Shown here piece after piece: positions 48,743 through 64,000 of a stretch of 64,000 bases of DNA. The DNA is from Strix aluco. Taxonomy: Eukaryota > Chordata > Aves > Strigiformes > Strigidae. The notes below the pieces were generated by a model, which searched no databases, was not told the DNA's origin, and saw only the letters and a list, made by a program, of their open reading frames with translations. Each line of letters starts with the position of its first letter. The first letter of the stretch is position 1. The position numbers and the translations under genes were made by a program. The DNA lies in contig NC_133938.1 in NCBI RefSeq assembly GCF_031877795.1, positions 11,626,920 through 11,690,919 on the forward strand. Direction: 5' to 3'.

Positions 48743-50286
48743 ATGGGGGGTGCGGCGGCAGGTGAGGCCGGGCAGGGCACAGCGGGGCGGGGGGCGGGCG
48801 GGGCCCCGGGGGTCGCTCGCTGCCCCCGGCCGGAGCAGCGGGACGGCGGGTGTGAGACAGCCCCGGGCTGGCGGGGGGCGGTAGCGCTGGGAGAGGGCTC
48901 CGGGGGGGCTGCGGGGACCAGGGTCGCTTGTCTAGGCGGGGGGAGAAGCGGGATTCACCCCCCCGCCCCCCCGCCCCCGTCGTGGCGGGCTGGAGCAAGG
49001 GGAGAGCTGGTCCCGCAGGGGGGTCACCTGTCCCCTCTGCTCTCCCCGCAGGCGCTGGGCTGGGGACCGTGTCCCTCTGGGGCAGCCTCCTGCTCGCTGC
49101 CGGCCTTGCCCTCGACCCAGCACCGCAAAGCTGCAACTGCACGGAGCCCATGGACTTCCAGGCTTTCCGGGAGGCTCCGCTCCCCGAGAGCTGCTGCCTC
49201 AACTTCACCAGCTCCAACATCACCCACCTGGACTGGGGCGCACTGGTAGGGGTGCGGGGGCTGCGGGAGCTCTATCTCTCACACTGCAGCATCACAGACA
49301 TCAGCAATGCCCAGGGAGTCCCCCCTGCCTTGGAGATCTTGCACTTAAGTCACAACCTGCTGGAAAGTCTCCCTGGAAGCTTTCTGGAAGATGCCCCTAA
49401 TTTGAGGGTCCTTTATCTGGACAGCAACCAGCTCCAGGAGCTGCCCAAGTCCTTCCTGAAAGCATCGACCCAGGTCCAGGAGGTCTACCTGGGCTTCAAT
49501 GCCCTGACCTTCCTTCCTGCCAGCCTCCTGAAGCCGTCTCTGCTCCAGCTCCAGCTCTCCAACAACAGCTGGGACTGCAGCTGTGCTTTGCTCAGCAACC
49601 TGGAGGGTTGGCCCAGCCTGGCCACTGAGGTTATCTGCCACACACCAGAGCGGTACCACAGTGTGGACCTCCAGAGCATCCCCCGGGATGAGCTGTGCCA
49701 CTCGCACAGCCTCACCGCCCTCTTCATCTGCCTGCCCCCTCTCCTCATCCTTGCCAGTGTCACCTGGTGCTTCTGCAGGCGGAAGAGAAAGACCAACTAC
49801 AGCCTTCAGAGCAGGTCCCAGAGCCACCCAGCCACAGCAGAGAGGGGCAGCACGCTGGTGCCTGCAGAGCCCCACCACTACGTCCCCTACGAGCTGCCTG
49901 TCACCCCCTCTGAGACCAAGAAGAAGGTGCTGCTGGGGAGCCAGGTCCTGCTCCAGCCCTCCACGGACCCGCTGGAGAGCAGCAGAGACCTCTACGAGGA
50001 GGTGGAGATCCAGGTGGGATCCCCCAGCAGTTCCCAGGTGCCAGCCTGTGAAGGGCAGCAGGGCACAGGGCTGGACAGGCAGCGGGACACCCCAGCACCG
50101 AGGGTAGAGGAGCTGGGGGGCAGCGAGACAGAGATGGACTCCGTCAGCGTGAGTGAAGTCCTGAAGGACTCTGCCGACCGGGAGAAGATCTACATGAGTC
50201 AGTCGACCAACTATTACAACCTGGTACCTGGCATCGAGCTGGAGGACTCGGATAACCTGGAGTATGAGAACATCGACCTGCACTGA
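48743..50286 (+). CDS. LRR transmembrane signalling receptor, LRRC25-like
   Basis: Two coding exons, 48743-48761 and 49052-50286, join in frame across a GT/AG intron to give 417 residues. The short first exon completes a signal peptide ending near residue 26 (LWGSLLLAAGLA). Then come an N-terminal Cys cap (SCNC), about four to five leucine-rich repeats (LRELYLSHCSI, LEILHLSHNLL, LRVLYLDSNQL, VQEVYLGFNAL, LLQLQLSNNSW), and an LRRCT cap (WDCSCALLSNLEGW…VICHTPE). A TM helix lies at about 227-247, followed by the basic stop RRKRK. The tail of about 170 residues is tyrosine-rich: YVPY, DLYEEV, IYMS, NYYNL and LEYENIDL. The architecture and YENIDL ending resemble the leukocyte protein LRRC25 (human about 305 residues), but orthology is uncertain. 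The human gene is on another chromosome (19p13), so this could be a paralogue, a translocated orthologue or a distinct family. A second ATG at 48928 lies in the intron and is not used in this model. Confidence 0.85.
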
Positions 50287-51054
50287 TGCCGGGCTGGGGA
50301 CTGTGTCTGGAACACGCCAGGAGGATGGCAGGGACCGGGGCGGTAGTGAAAGCCATCAGAGCAGGAGAGGCAGGAGCTGTCCTGCTGTGACTTACAGTGG
50401 CTGTTTGCAAAGCTGCAACCCCAAATTCCCATCCCTTCCCCTGCGCTACCACGTGCACCCCTCGCTTGCCATGTGCTGCATCTGGGCAGGGGGTGCAAGG
50501 GTGTTTTGGGCACTGGGAACCCTGCCACAGGCTGGTGGTGTTTGGGGACACGTGGGCTGGCAGTGCCCGAGGAAGGACGTGGAAAGGAGGTGGGGTCTGC
50601 TTTTGGGGACCAGGTGACAATACTGTGTGTGCCAGACCCATCGGCTGGGGCCTCCATCCTCTCTCACTGGAGCCAGATGGCCCAGACCCACTGCCTCCCA
50701 GCCCGCAGAGAGCAGGGTCTGGGGACATGAAATGGGGCTGGCTCTGCCTACGTGGTCTGTGGGGTGTGTCACGCATGGATGGGGTGCCCTGGGCTTGTCA
50801 GAAGGAGCCTGAGGGTGGCCCTGCCTGCTGCTCATCCCATATCCCGCTGTGTCCCACTGTGTGGCACGGGGGCTTAAAGCAGCCGGTGCACACACGCTGC
50901 TCATGTGCAAGTGTGTGCAGGGGCTGTGCACAGGTGGGGGTGGGTGGGTGTGCGAGGTGCACACACACACACAGGGAGGCACTGGGAGGAGCCCCTTGCA
51001 GCCTCCCCTGCCCGAGATGCTGCCAAGCCCTGTAGGATCCAGCTCTCAATAAGA

Positions 51055-51060
51055 AATAAA
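51055..51060 (+). terminator. LRR receptor gene polyadenylation signal
   Basis: AATAAA in CAATAAGAAATAAATCATT lies about 770 bases after the stop. The 3' UTR is GC-rich and includes a CA repeat near 50960. Confidence 0.7.
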
Positions 51061-51079
51061 TCATTTTACTCCTGGCAGT

Positions 51080-52723
51080 GGCAGTTCCATCCCTGTGTCT
51101 GTATGGTGTGGGGTGGTGGGGAGCTGACCGATGGGACGTGGGGGAGTGCAGGGATAGGGGGCTTTGCTCCTACCCCATTTCCCCTCCCATATACTGGATG
51201 ATGCCCCAGCGTGGGTCTCATCCAGCAGCCCCGGGGCTGCTTTGCCAGCCCTGTGGAGCAGAGCTGGGCACTGGCTGAGGGTGAGAGGAGCCCCTGCCTC
51301 ACACTGTGATTTACAGCCCAGCCGGGGAGGGTATCAGCCTGCTGTAAATGCCACGGTTCCCGCTTGGGGCAGGGACTTGCAGGGCTCCTGGGAATGGGAC
51401 AAAGGCTGAGGGTGCTGTAAATCACCCCCCTGCACAGGCACCCCTCTGGTGAGTCTCCCCCATGGGTGCTCTAGCCCTTCTCTGGGGATGGGGAGGCACA
51501 GGCACCCTTGAGCCCTGTCCCCCCTGCCCGATGGCACGTTTTCCAGGCTGGAAGTCCCAGCTGGCCGCCCCACTCCACACTGAAGCCGTCCTGGGCCTGG
51601 GCCAGGCGCTGTGCCCAGGCAGGAAGGGAGGGAGCCAGGCAGGGCAGGACGCGGCGCTCCGGCCGGCAAAGGAAGCCGCGTTTCCTGCGGAGTGTGGCGT
51701 GGCCTCCGGCTGCGAGCCATGGGCCCCGGCAGTGCTCAGCCCCAGCCCCAGCGTAGTTCAGGGATGGGGATGGGATGGTTTCCCTGCATGTCTCGCTGTC
51801 ACTCATGGATGTTTCCCACTGATTTATGTCCTGCTGGAATTTTTCCCTTCCTGCTCCCTTGCTGGCCCTGGGAAAGTGGCCCGGTGCCAGCCTCTAATGT
51901 GCCTCCACCACGCCCTGCCAGGTAGTGCAGCCAGGGGACACCCGGCGGATCCCAGAGTGCCCCAGCTCATGTTGTCCCCAAGCCCCTCCAGAGGGTACGG
52001 AAGGACCAGGAGCTGCCACAGTGCTGAGGCAGGGCAGGCAGCTGTCCCCAGGGGCTGCAGCCTGGCCCATGGCCACAGACACTGCCTGTTGCTGGCAGCG
52101 AGGACTTGGGCAGCAACGGGTGTGTTTTTCATCCGTGCTCCAAAAATATCCTGCAGTCCTCCCTGGGTGCTGGCTCTGCTTGCACACCCCAGGGTCCCAT
52201 TCCCAGGGCTGCCAGGAGCGATGAAACCCTCTGTCCTTTCCCCTCCTTCTCATGGAGCCTAAACTCAGCTGCCGTGGCTGCAAAGGGGAACATCCTAAAC
52301 TGCTCTGCTGGGTCCTGCCCAGGCCCAGCTTCAGCACCTGCAGCCCCCACCGAAATCTCTGGCCAGGGCCGGTGGCAGGAAGGTGTGACCGACCTAGAGT
52401 TCCCTGTTCCCTGCCTCTGACAGCCCCAATCCATCACCAGGAGGGCTTGGCTGTGTGGACCCATGCAGGGGTATTTAGGTGGAAGAGGTACTAGCAGGAC
52501 AGGAGGGTGCAGGCAGGGAGCAGGCAGAGGCTGCAGCAGGTGTGGGAAGGGCAGGACGGCTACATGGGCAGTTCTGCTGATGGGCCATAGTGCTTGGTGT
52601 GGGAGTGAGCGTGTGTCCCCAGGCCCTGCAGCCTGGACAGCAGTGGGAACCCCAGTTCTCCCTAGTTTAGCCAGCAGCCAGCAAGATAAGGATTTTTCTG
52701 CCAAGACACAGGGCTGAGCAGCA
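51080..52723. other. LRR gene-BEST4 intergenic region
   Basis: No supportable coding exon. It includes the BEST4 promoter, which is not a CpG island. An AGATAAGG (GATA-type) site lies at about 52684-52691, 33-40 bases before the BEST4 ATG, and a GGTATTTAGG motif is near 52470. Confidence 0.4.
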
Positions 52724-55700
52724 ATGACCATCTCCTACACGCTGAAAGTTGCCAACTCCCGTTTTGGGGGCTTCTCCAAGCTGCTCTTCCGCTGGAAAGG
52801 CAGCATCTACAAGCTGCTTTACAAGGAGTTCATCGTCTTCGTGGTGCTGTACGCCCTGCTCAGCCTTGTCTACCGGTGAGTGGGGTCAGTGTGTCTCTGC
52901 TGGTCGTGTCCCTTCCTGCTGACCCACTGGGATGTGCAGAGATGCCCCACTGGTCATGGACTGGGGTCCTTGCAGGGAGGGGAGAAGCCCAGGGAACTCC
53001 CCCAGGGAGGGTGGGAGAGGGCAGGTGAGGGCAAGGAGGAGGGGAATCAGACAATGGCTTTTTGTGGAAGTCTGAGGCAGCACCCCAGTCCCACTGCTCA
53101 CCCTTGACCCCACTGCATGTCCCTGACTGCACTCTGTGTCCCTGACCCCACTGCATGTCCCTGACGCTGCTGTGTGTCCATTGCAGGCAGCTGCTGACCG
53201 AGGAGCAGAAGCGCCTCTACACCAAAGTGGCTCAATACTGCAACCGCTCTACGGACCTCATCCCCATGTCATTTGTCCTAGGTATGGGTCCCTCCCTGGA
53301 ACTTGGGAGTTGGGGTCTGCTGCTTCCCCTGGCATTGGAGGCTTGAGGATGCCCCCACTGCCCACCCTGACCCCATGCCAAAGCATCTCTTGAACACCAT
53401 CAGTTGGGAGATGGAGGAGCTTGGTGCCCCAGGGATGGCACTTGACTCTCAGACCCACTGAGTGCAGCTCCCTGGCCCTTAGGATGCCAGCGGGAGGCTG
53501 TGATTTCCCCTGGCCCACTCTGCACCCTCCTCCCCACACCCAGGAAAGGGGCACCTTATCTAGAAGAGATGGTTGTCCTGCCCTGTGCCACCTGCACCCA
53601 GGACAGGGAAGAGCCGGGGATGTCCCCACCTCTAACTCTTGGGAGGGCAGATCAATGGGAAGCACAACGTGCACTTTATCTCCTGGCCACAGAGAAATCT
53701 GTCACCCCTCTAAACATGGCAGCTCTCTTGGTGTGGTCTCATCCATGCCTCAACCCACAGCCTGGCCACTCCGAGCCTCCCATGCACTGTCTCCCGGTGC
53801 AGGTTTTTACGTCACCCTGATTGTGAACCGGTGGTGGGCCCAGTACACCAGCATCCCCCTGCCCGACCAGCTCATGTGTGTCATCTCCAGCAACGTCCAT
53901 GGCAAGGACGAGAGGGGCCGGATCCTGCGCCGCACCCTCATCCGCTATGCCAACCTGTCGGCGGTCCTCATCCTGCGCTCCGTCAGCACGAGGGTGCTCA
54001 AGCGCTTCCCCACCATGGACCACGTGGTGGAAGCGGGTGAGAAGTCAAGCCCCGGGGGTGACAGCTTGCAATGTGGTGTGAGAATTGCGGGCCACAGACG
54101 TGTCCCTGTCACCAGGAGGGTGTGCTGGGTGCTGGGGATCCTTGCAAGCATCCATGCCCCAATCCCTGCATCTTTGCAGGGATGTTCACCCCCAAAAAGC
54201 CCCACTGGGATGTAGTTTCACTTGGAGAACCCTGTGTTCCTGCTGGGGATGGTCCCCAGAAGGGCTCTCCCACCCTGACACGGGGGCCGTGGTGCTGAGT
54301 CTCTGCCCCACCGTAGGCTTCATGACACAGGAAGAGCGCAAGAAGTTCGAGAGCCTCCACTCCGACTTCAACAAGTACTGGATCCCCTGTGTGTGGTTCA
54401 CCAACCTGGCAGCCCAGGCCAGGCGGGATGGCCGCATCCGTGACGATGTGGCCCTCCGCCTGCTCATGGATGTGAGTTGGTGCCAGGTAATGGGGGGGAC
54501 CAGGTGCTGCAGGGGGGCTCGCACAAAGCCAGGGACCCGTCCTTGTCCTCTCTGCACAGGAACTGAATCTCTACCGGGCCAAGTGCAGCATGTTGTTCCA
54601 TTACGACTGGATCAGCATCCCCCTGGTGTACACGCAGGTGAGTACCCATGTACCCCATGAACCAGATCCCAGCTCCTTCCACCCCACAGCCCTACAGTCT
54701 CCTCCCTCCACTCTGATGGGGAGCACTTTACTCCCCTCCCTAGAAGCACTTTACTGAATCTGGTGCCAGATCTGGCACAGCCACTGGTTCACAGCCCTGC
54801 AGGGATGTGCAGGAGTCCAGGCAGTGGGGTTTAGCCTTAAGCCCATGAGAGCACCAGTGACCAGCCGAGCCTCTCGCGTCCTTGCTGCTCCCGTGCCGAG
54901 TGTCCCCCTCGGCTGCCACCCTTGCCGCCGGCTGACCCATGCTCCTGACAGGTGGTCACCATCGCTGTCTACTCCTTCTTCGCCTTCTGCCTCATTGGGC
55001 GGCAGTTCCTGGAGCCACTGGAGCCGGGGCAGGAGGGGGACCTGGACATGTACATCCCCCTCTCCACCCTCCTCCAGTTCTTCTTCTATGCTGGCTGGCT
55101 GAAGGTGAGACATGGCCAGGCAGCTGGGCTTTGCATTATGGGCTGGGGGTGGCCAGCTGGCCCTGAGCACCCCCCTGGGCCAGGGGGTGGTTAGCTGCCC
55201 CCAGGCACACATCCTCCGAGCCTAGCCATCATACCAGGGGCACCACCACGCATCTCCACGTTTCATGTGCCCCAAGGGTGGACTGAGGGATGGAGAGCCC
55301 CGTGGGAAGGTGTCTTTGTCCCTGCTCCCCTGTCTCACCTGCCCCCCTCCCTCCCCAGGTTGCAGAGCAGATCATTAACCCCTTCGGAGAAGACGATGAT
55401 GACTTTGAGACCAACAAGCTGATAGACAGGAACCTGCAGGTGGGTCCTGCCCCAGGCTCATGTTGTGTGGGGCTGCTGCAATTGGGGCACAACAACATCC
55501 CTGCACCCTGGCAGTGGGACCTGTGCCCTGCTGGCGCCCACCCAACTCTGCTCCTGGCCATGCAGGTCCTTGTCCAAAATAGATTCCCACACAAGGAAGC
55601 AGGGCTGCACCTTGTCCCTCCATCCCTGTCCCTCTGTGTCTGCTCCCCACAGCAGGGTCAGCACTCCCCTGAAGGACACTCAGCAGCCTGGCACTGCTGC

Positions 55701-56781
55701 TCAGCCCCTAACCTCTGAGAAAAGTGTTCAGAAGAGGAAAACCCCAAATGCAGCCAGGAGATGGGCCCAGACCCTTCCTGGCCCCTTGCAGAGCCCAGCC
55801 CTACCCCTGCCAGATTGACACTGGGAGCGGCATCTGCAGCCACCAGCCCTGATCATGTCCTTGCGAAGCCGCCCCTGTCCCCTGCCTTTGCTGTGCCCAG
55901 GTGTCCCTGCTCTCCGTGGATGACATGTACCAGAACCTGCCCCCCGCCGTGAAGGACAAATACTGGAACGAGTCCACAGCTCAGCCCCCCTACACCATGG
56001 CCACAGCTGCTGAGACCTTGAAGCCCTCATTCCTGGGCTCCACCTTCGACATGCGGTGAGTGCACAGCGCAGCCCTGGGGCTGGAGAAAAAGAGGGTGAG
56101 TGCTTCAGGGTAGCAATAGCACAAGCAGGCTTGTTCTCCCCCTGGGCCCAATTACAGCGAGCAAACAGCAAACCCCCCTGGGAGTGCATTGCCCAGCCCC
56201 TGTGGAGCTTAGGGGCTGCACTGGGTGATGGATGAGCTGCTGAGGCAGGGACGTGGCCTCCTGAGCTGTTCCCTGCTTGCAAATGCACTGGGATGGAGGC
56301 GGTGAGTGGTGCTGGGCATCCCCGTGGAGGATGGCAGCCCATCACCCCGCTGTGCTCCTCCAGCATGTGTGAGGACACGGAGCAGAGCCAGCCAGCAGAA
56401 GCCTCGCCAAGCGTACCGCGCATCCAGACGCCTCTGCTCAGTCGCTTCTTCACTGCCGCATCCCCTGCCATCAGCATCAAAAACTTTGGCTGGGGCAGCC
56501 GAGGTCACCCCCACCTCCGGCGCCCCCGGATGGATGGCGGCTTCCCCTCCCCTTATCCCAACCGCTCCGAGGACCCTGAGTCGGTGGCCCGCATCGAGGA
56601 GGAGGAGACGGAGGATGAGGAGAGCCGGGCCAGTGATCCCACCACGCCTGGTGGTTGCCTGGGGGGGACCCAGCCACCGGAGGCCTCCGAAACACAGAGG
56701 AAGGAGCTGCCGCTGATCCAGGTGAAGGCACCATCCAGCGACAGCATCGGGGCTGACCGGCCAGAGGCCTGGGAGCCCTGA
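52724..56781 (+). CDS. BEST4: Bestrophin-4 calcium-activated chloride channel (9 exons)
   Basis: Exons: 52724-52875, 53187-53281, 53803-54036, 54317-54471, 54560-54637, 54952-55104, 55359-55439, 55901-56055, 56364-56781. All junctions are in frame, giving 506 residues (human BEST4 473). The N-terminus [21 protein letters not shown] is bestrophin-typical. The hydrophobic gate residues Ile76, Phe80 and Phe84 (IPMSFVLGF) are present. The calcium clasp E300-D304 ([11 protein letters not shown]) keeps BEST1 numbering. The pore and TM segments include [11 protein letters not shown] and [20 protein letters not shown]. The acidic C-terminal tail ([11 protein letters not shown]) and the PAISIKNFG segment match BEST4. 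It is a pentameric plasma-membrane anion channel, known in mammals as a marker of a subset of gut epithelial cells. Synteny and sequence both support BEST4 over the other bestrophins. Confidence 0.95.
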
Positions 56782-57168
56782 GGCTGCCCCAAAAGCACCC
56801 CTTTTCCCAAGGCACTGCCACTACCAGCCACGAAGCTCCCTGTCCCCTGACACCCCTCTCAGACCCCCTGTCCCAGAAGTCTTTTGCCACCCAGCCCCAA
56901 GCGAAGATGTCTCCCCAGGTTGATGGGAAGATCCTGGTGGGTTTGGAATTGAGCAGCCAGCCTTCAACACTAGCTGTTAGTCCCAAACCTGCAGGATTCA
57001 GCCCATCTGTGTGATGATGCCGCTGACTTGCAGCTGGCCAGGCTCGCTCCCTGCTCCCATGGCCCAGCGCAGGGCACAGGGGACAGCCCAGACCCCAGGC
57101 AAGGGCCAGGAGGAGGGCATTAGTCTTGCAGAAAAACAATACCATGATGGAGATGTCCCCTCAATATT

Positions 57169-57174
57169 AATAAA
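57169..57174 (+). terminator. BEST4: BEST4 polyadenylation signal
   Basis: AATAAA in AATATTAATAAAGCTATTG lies about 390 bases after the stop. It is followed by a GT-rich element (TTGAGGTTCTTCCTTGTCGG). Confidence 0.8.
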
Positions 57175-57199
57175 GCTATTGCCAACCTCAGCTTTGAGG

Positions 57200-60030
57200 T
57201 TCTTCCTTGTCGGTGCAAATCATCCTCAGCAGTGAGACAGCAGGGACACCACATTTATCCAATAAGTGGGTGAATTTGGATTGTGTCAAGGAGGGCGCAC
57301 GTTCTCCTGGGGCAAAAAGGGCACAGCCCCAAGGACTAAAACCAGTGATGGTCGTGGGGTATTAGACCAAGTGATACAGCCAGAAAAAAACCAGAAATAC
57401 ACTTTCAGCACCTGTAGAAGGATTCCTGCACTCAGACGTGTGTGCTTCCCATGAGAATATTAGCAGAGCTGTTAAAAAATTTCCTTTCCTGCAAGCCCCC
57501 CTTTCCCATAGCCACCTTTCCTTTAAAGCTCCTGTCTCCTGCCAGCAAGCCAGCCCTGCTCCTCCTCTGCTACCCTCCGGGCCACTGTTGGACCTGTTAA
57601 AGCATAACCATGGGGTCATTTCCTGGGTTGGACCATGTCCCATGAAAATACCCCAAAGTTAATACAGTGTGGAGCTGAGAACCACTCAACAAGGAGCAGG
57701 ACTCAGGATGCCGTGACCTCACTTGGGTTAAGCTGCTGGCTGCTCATTGTATGAGTCGTTTTTTTTTAATTCAGCCCTTCTGCAGAAGTAGGTAAGGTCC
57801 TTAGACCAGGCTTTGGCACCTCATAAACCCAGCCAGACTAAAGCTGTGCTTAACCCCAGTCCCTGCCCATCTCTTTCTGGCTCAGTGCATGGCAGGCTTG
57901 CATCCTCCCAGGCAGGTCAACCCCTGCGTGCATCCACGGGGCTATGCCAAGGCCAGAGCAGAAACCATACATCCCACGGCCAAGCCACATGAGGTCCCGC
58001 AGCCCGTGCCACCGTGGGAACCAGGTGCCACCACCCCGTTCCCACGTCACACAGCACGGCTGCAGAGGGTGACAGGTGCTGCTTCCGTTCCCACGGGCTG
58101 TTGCCTTTGGGCAGCTGCGTTTTTCAGAGCAATAACTTTGCAAGCAGCATGCATTGATGAATTGGCAATAACCCTGTTCATCAGGGGCCAGGTTTACAGC
58201 TCCTGCTCTGACACTGAGTGGGCACTTGCCCTGTAAGTTTCTCCATCTGTACAAAGTCCCCCAGAAACACCCTGAATCCTGTTTGTACTCTGCAGAGGGC
58301 AAGGGGAGAGAAGAAACACGCTGAGGAAGCAGCCGTGACGCATCCCTCCCAAGTGCTGTTTATTGCCTCCACCCCACCTCTCTGGAAAGCAGGCGTTGCT
58401 GGAGAGCAGGGAAAGTTTACCCCGGATCACTATGGAGAAGGAATGTGCTTGTGCAAACGTCCTGCCCAGCCCAGGTCCCACTGCCCGTTGCACCCCGCTG
58501 GGCACAGCTGCTGGCAGTGCCCACGAGCGCAGACCCGAGCTGCGAGGCAGCGCCAACGCACCCACTGCGGCACAAGAGTGCTGCTGCAGGCACCCTGATA
58601 ACAAGTTTTCTGATGGGGTTGATGTGTCACCATCTGTGGCACAGACCCATCCTCGGCTCCCTGCCAGCAAGGCAGGACAAACCCACGCTGCCCAGGGCAC
58701 CTGAGCCCGCTAGCACCTCCTGCTGGCACACACAGCAGCCAGGGCAGAGCATCACAGGAAAAACTTGACAAAAATACCAAGCACAAGCTATCTGTGGGGG
58801 ATGCAGTCTGCGTTTTAAGGCACTTGAGACACGGGTCTCACCACAGCTCTGCTTGGGGCAAGATGATCACGCAGCACCTCCTTCGGTTCAGAGCTAAAAA
58901 CGGTGAAGCTGGGGTGCAGGCAGCCTGCCTCACCCCAGAGCGCTCCTATGGGTACTTTTGTAAAAACACAGAAGTGGGGTGAAGTGTGCAGCATGTCCAC
59001 TTGGCAGGTGTGGGATGAGTCAGGCCTCCCCCCATGGCCCCAGGACAGCTCCCAGCTTCACCCCAATACCTGCACAAAGCTCCTGACAACTAGAGGCAGA
59101 GATCCATCACGCTGGCTTTCTTTAAAGAGAGAAAGCCTGAGGAATGACATCACAAAACACTCAGAAAAACTTTGCGCACCACAGCTTTCCAATCCCACCA
59201 CTGCCCCAGTGACAGGGCAGAAAGCTGGAGTTTGTACCCAGCTTTCGAAAGGAACAGACCATGAGAGCCTGGCCCTTCTGCTAGAAGGAATTTATCTCGC
59301 ACTGGAATGAGACCAAGGAGGTCAGGGAAAGACCAGCCGGTCACTGAGCAGTGCAGCCAAGTTTGGTTAAAAGACACCAGGCCCTGAAGGCAACTGTGCA
59401 AGCAGGCAGGAAACACCAAGCAATGGCAAAAGGGGCTGCTGGCCTGAACCAGGGGACATGAGCACGCATGATCTGGGAAGGAGAGGCAGGAGGTACCAGC
59501 TGCAGAGGCCACTGGCGTCAAGACACAAGTTTTCAACTCTGCATTTGTGCCAAGTCTGGCTGAAGACACAGCGCTGCGGGTGCAGAGCCGCTCCCGAGGC
59601 AGCAGGGCCCTTTCCCTGCTGACCTCACTCCAAGACCCCAAACGCTTGTGCTGACCTAACACACCAGAGGAAAAGGGGGACGCATGCCCAGCCAGACCCT
59701 GGCAGCTCCCAAAAAGCCAGACCTCGTAACGGAGGTGGACATTTGCACCTTCCTCCTGCACACAGGTTTCCAGCACTGAAAATTCTCCACTTCATCCAAG
59801 TCTGACAACTCTTTTCCACACCCACTTCGTCCATTAAGTCAGTGTCCTAGAACCCAGGGAGGTGTTTTAGTCGAGACCATGCAGGGTCAGAGCTTGCCTG
59901 GAGACACAAACGCGCTCAGGGATTCCAGGAGATCCTTCTTCCTTCGCACGTTATCGGCAGGAAGAGCTACACAAGCCCCCTCCACTCTGCACACACAAAT
60001 GAGCACACAACCCCTTTTACTGTAGTAGAC
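57200..60030. other. BEST4-RPS8 convergent intergenic region
   Basis: 2.8 kb between two convergent 3' ends, of more balanced base composition. No coding exon, RNA gene or repeat is supportable. A minus-strand AATAAA (TTTATT near 58359) has no gene attached that I can see. Confidence 0.45.
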
Positions 60031-60037
60031 TCTTGGT

Positions 60038-60043
60038 TTTATT
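60038..60043 (-). terminator. RPS8: RPS8 polyadenylation signal
   Basis: TTTATT on the plus strand gives AATAAA on the RPS8 strand, about 27 bases after the stop codon. Another AATAAA (60065-60070) overlaps the stop itself (TGAATAAA). The short 3' UTR is typical of ribosomal-protein mRNAs. Confidence 0.7.
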
Positions 60044-60069
60044 CGTTCTCTCAGCAGAATAGTTTTTAT

Positions 60070-63682
<3,613 letters not shown>

Positions 63683-63775
63683 CTACAGTCAGAAACAAAC
63701 ACCAGCGTGTTGTTGGTGCTGGAATGCTGCACAGCTCACGCAGGAGCCCAGCTAACTCCTAAGCTCAAAGGCAAT

Positions 63776-63875
63776 GTGGTCAGTGTAACTATGACAAACC
63801 CCAGCATCGGCAGATACGGTGAGTGACCAAAACGGTCTGTTGCATCTACCTAAGGTAAAAATTTCATCATTCCAA
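63776..63875 (-). ncRNA. SNORD46: Box C/D snoRNA SNORD46 (RPS8 intron 2)
   Basis: Box C is ATGATGA (63871-63865), box D CTGA (63783-63780), overall about 100 bases. The guide GTCATAGTTAC just upstream of box D is complementary to the conserved 28S rRNA segment GUAACUAUGAC. The internal phrases CCTTAGG and CCGTTTTGGTC resemble my memory of human SNORD46, which is also an RPS8 intronic snoRNA. An external stem AGGCAAT/ATTGCCT flanks it. Confidence 0.85.
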
Positions 63876-64000
63876 TTGCCTCTTGTTTCAGAAATGTATT
63901 GCTGCTTTCTGCAGACAGAGGGAAATACCACCTTTATAAGCCAGAGACTTAACTGCTCACAAAACACAGCACGTTTAAACCTCTAAAACACATGACCAGC

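Noticed and set aside
48928-49051. Upstream ATG in frame with the LRR receptor (MSRRGEKRDS…)
   Set aside because: It lies in the intron, before a clean CAG acceptor at 49051. Splicing from exon 1 instead gives a proper signal peptide (MGGAAAGAGLGTVSLWGSLLLAAGLA).

Overview
This is a vertebrate nuclear window, most likely avian. The genes have introns, are compact and GC-rich with CpG-island promoters, and carry no recognisable SINE, LINE or retroviral sequence. The gene order RPS8–BEST4–PLK3–DYNLT4–BTBD19–PTCH2, with strict strand alternation, is that of human chromosome 1p34.1, read here in reverse. The bird assignment is an inference from compactness, base composition and protein details; no species can be named.

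Layout, left to right. Positions 1-2.6 kb are the 5' flank of PTCH2, with two AT-richer islands and a degenerate G-rich tandem repeat. PTCH2 (+) runs from 3102 to 23528 in 23 coding exons, with a 10-kb second intron that holds most of the candidate regulatory sequence and one exact GLI-consensus site. BTBD19 (-) is convergent with it (8 exons, 32979 to 25952), and the two 3' ends may share an AT-rich polyadenylation zone near 25.0-25.1 kb. DYNLT4/TCTEX1D4 (+, 35115-35795) has a single coding exon. PLK3 (-) has 15 coding exons from 43961 to 37504 and a CRE-bearing CpG-island promoter. A two-exon leucine-rich-repeat receptor gene (+, 48743-50286) resembling LRRC25 sits between PLK3 and BEST4, where the human order has no gene. 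BEST4 (+) has 9 exons, 52724-56781. RPS8 (-) is partial: its first two coding exons lie beyond position 64000. RPS8 introns carry box C/D snoRNAs: SNORD38 copies in introns 5 and 4, SNORD46 in intron 2, and what looks like a second SNORD46 in intron 3.

The genes do not form one pathway. PTCH2 is a Hedgehog receptor, BTBD19 an uncharacterised BTB protein, DYNLT4 a dynein light chain of the Tctex family, PLK3 a stress and cell-cycle kinase, BEST4 a calcium-gated chloride channel, and RPS8 a ribosomal protein. The LRR gene looks like a leukocyte signalling receptor. They are held together by old synteny. The main points of interest are the extra LRR receptor, the SNORD46 duplication, an exon of PTCH2 that mammalian PTCH2 seems to have lost, and an Arg-to-Cys change in RPS8.

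Exon boundaries were assigned by eye from GT/AG sites, reading-frame continuity and remembered family proteins. No alignment was run.
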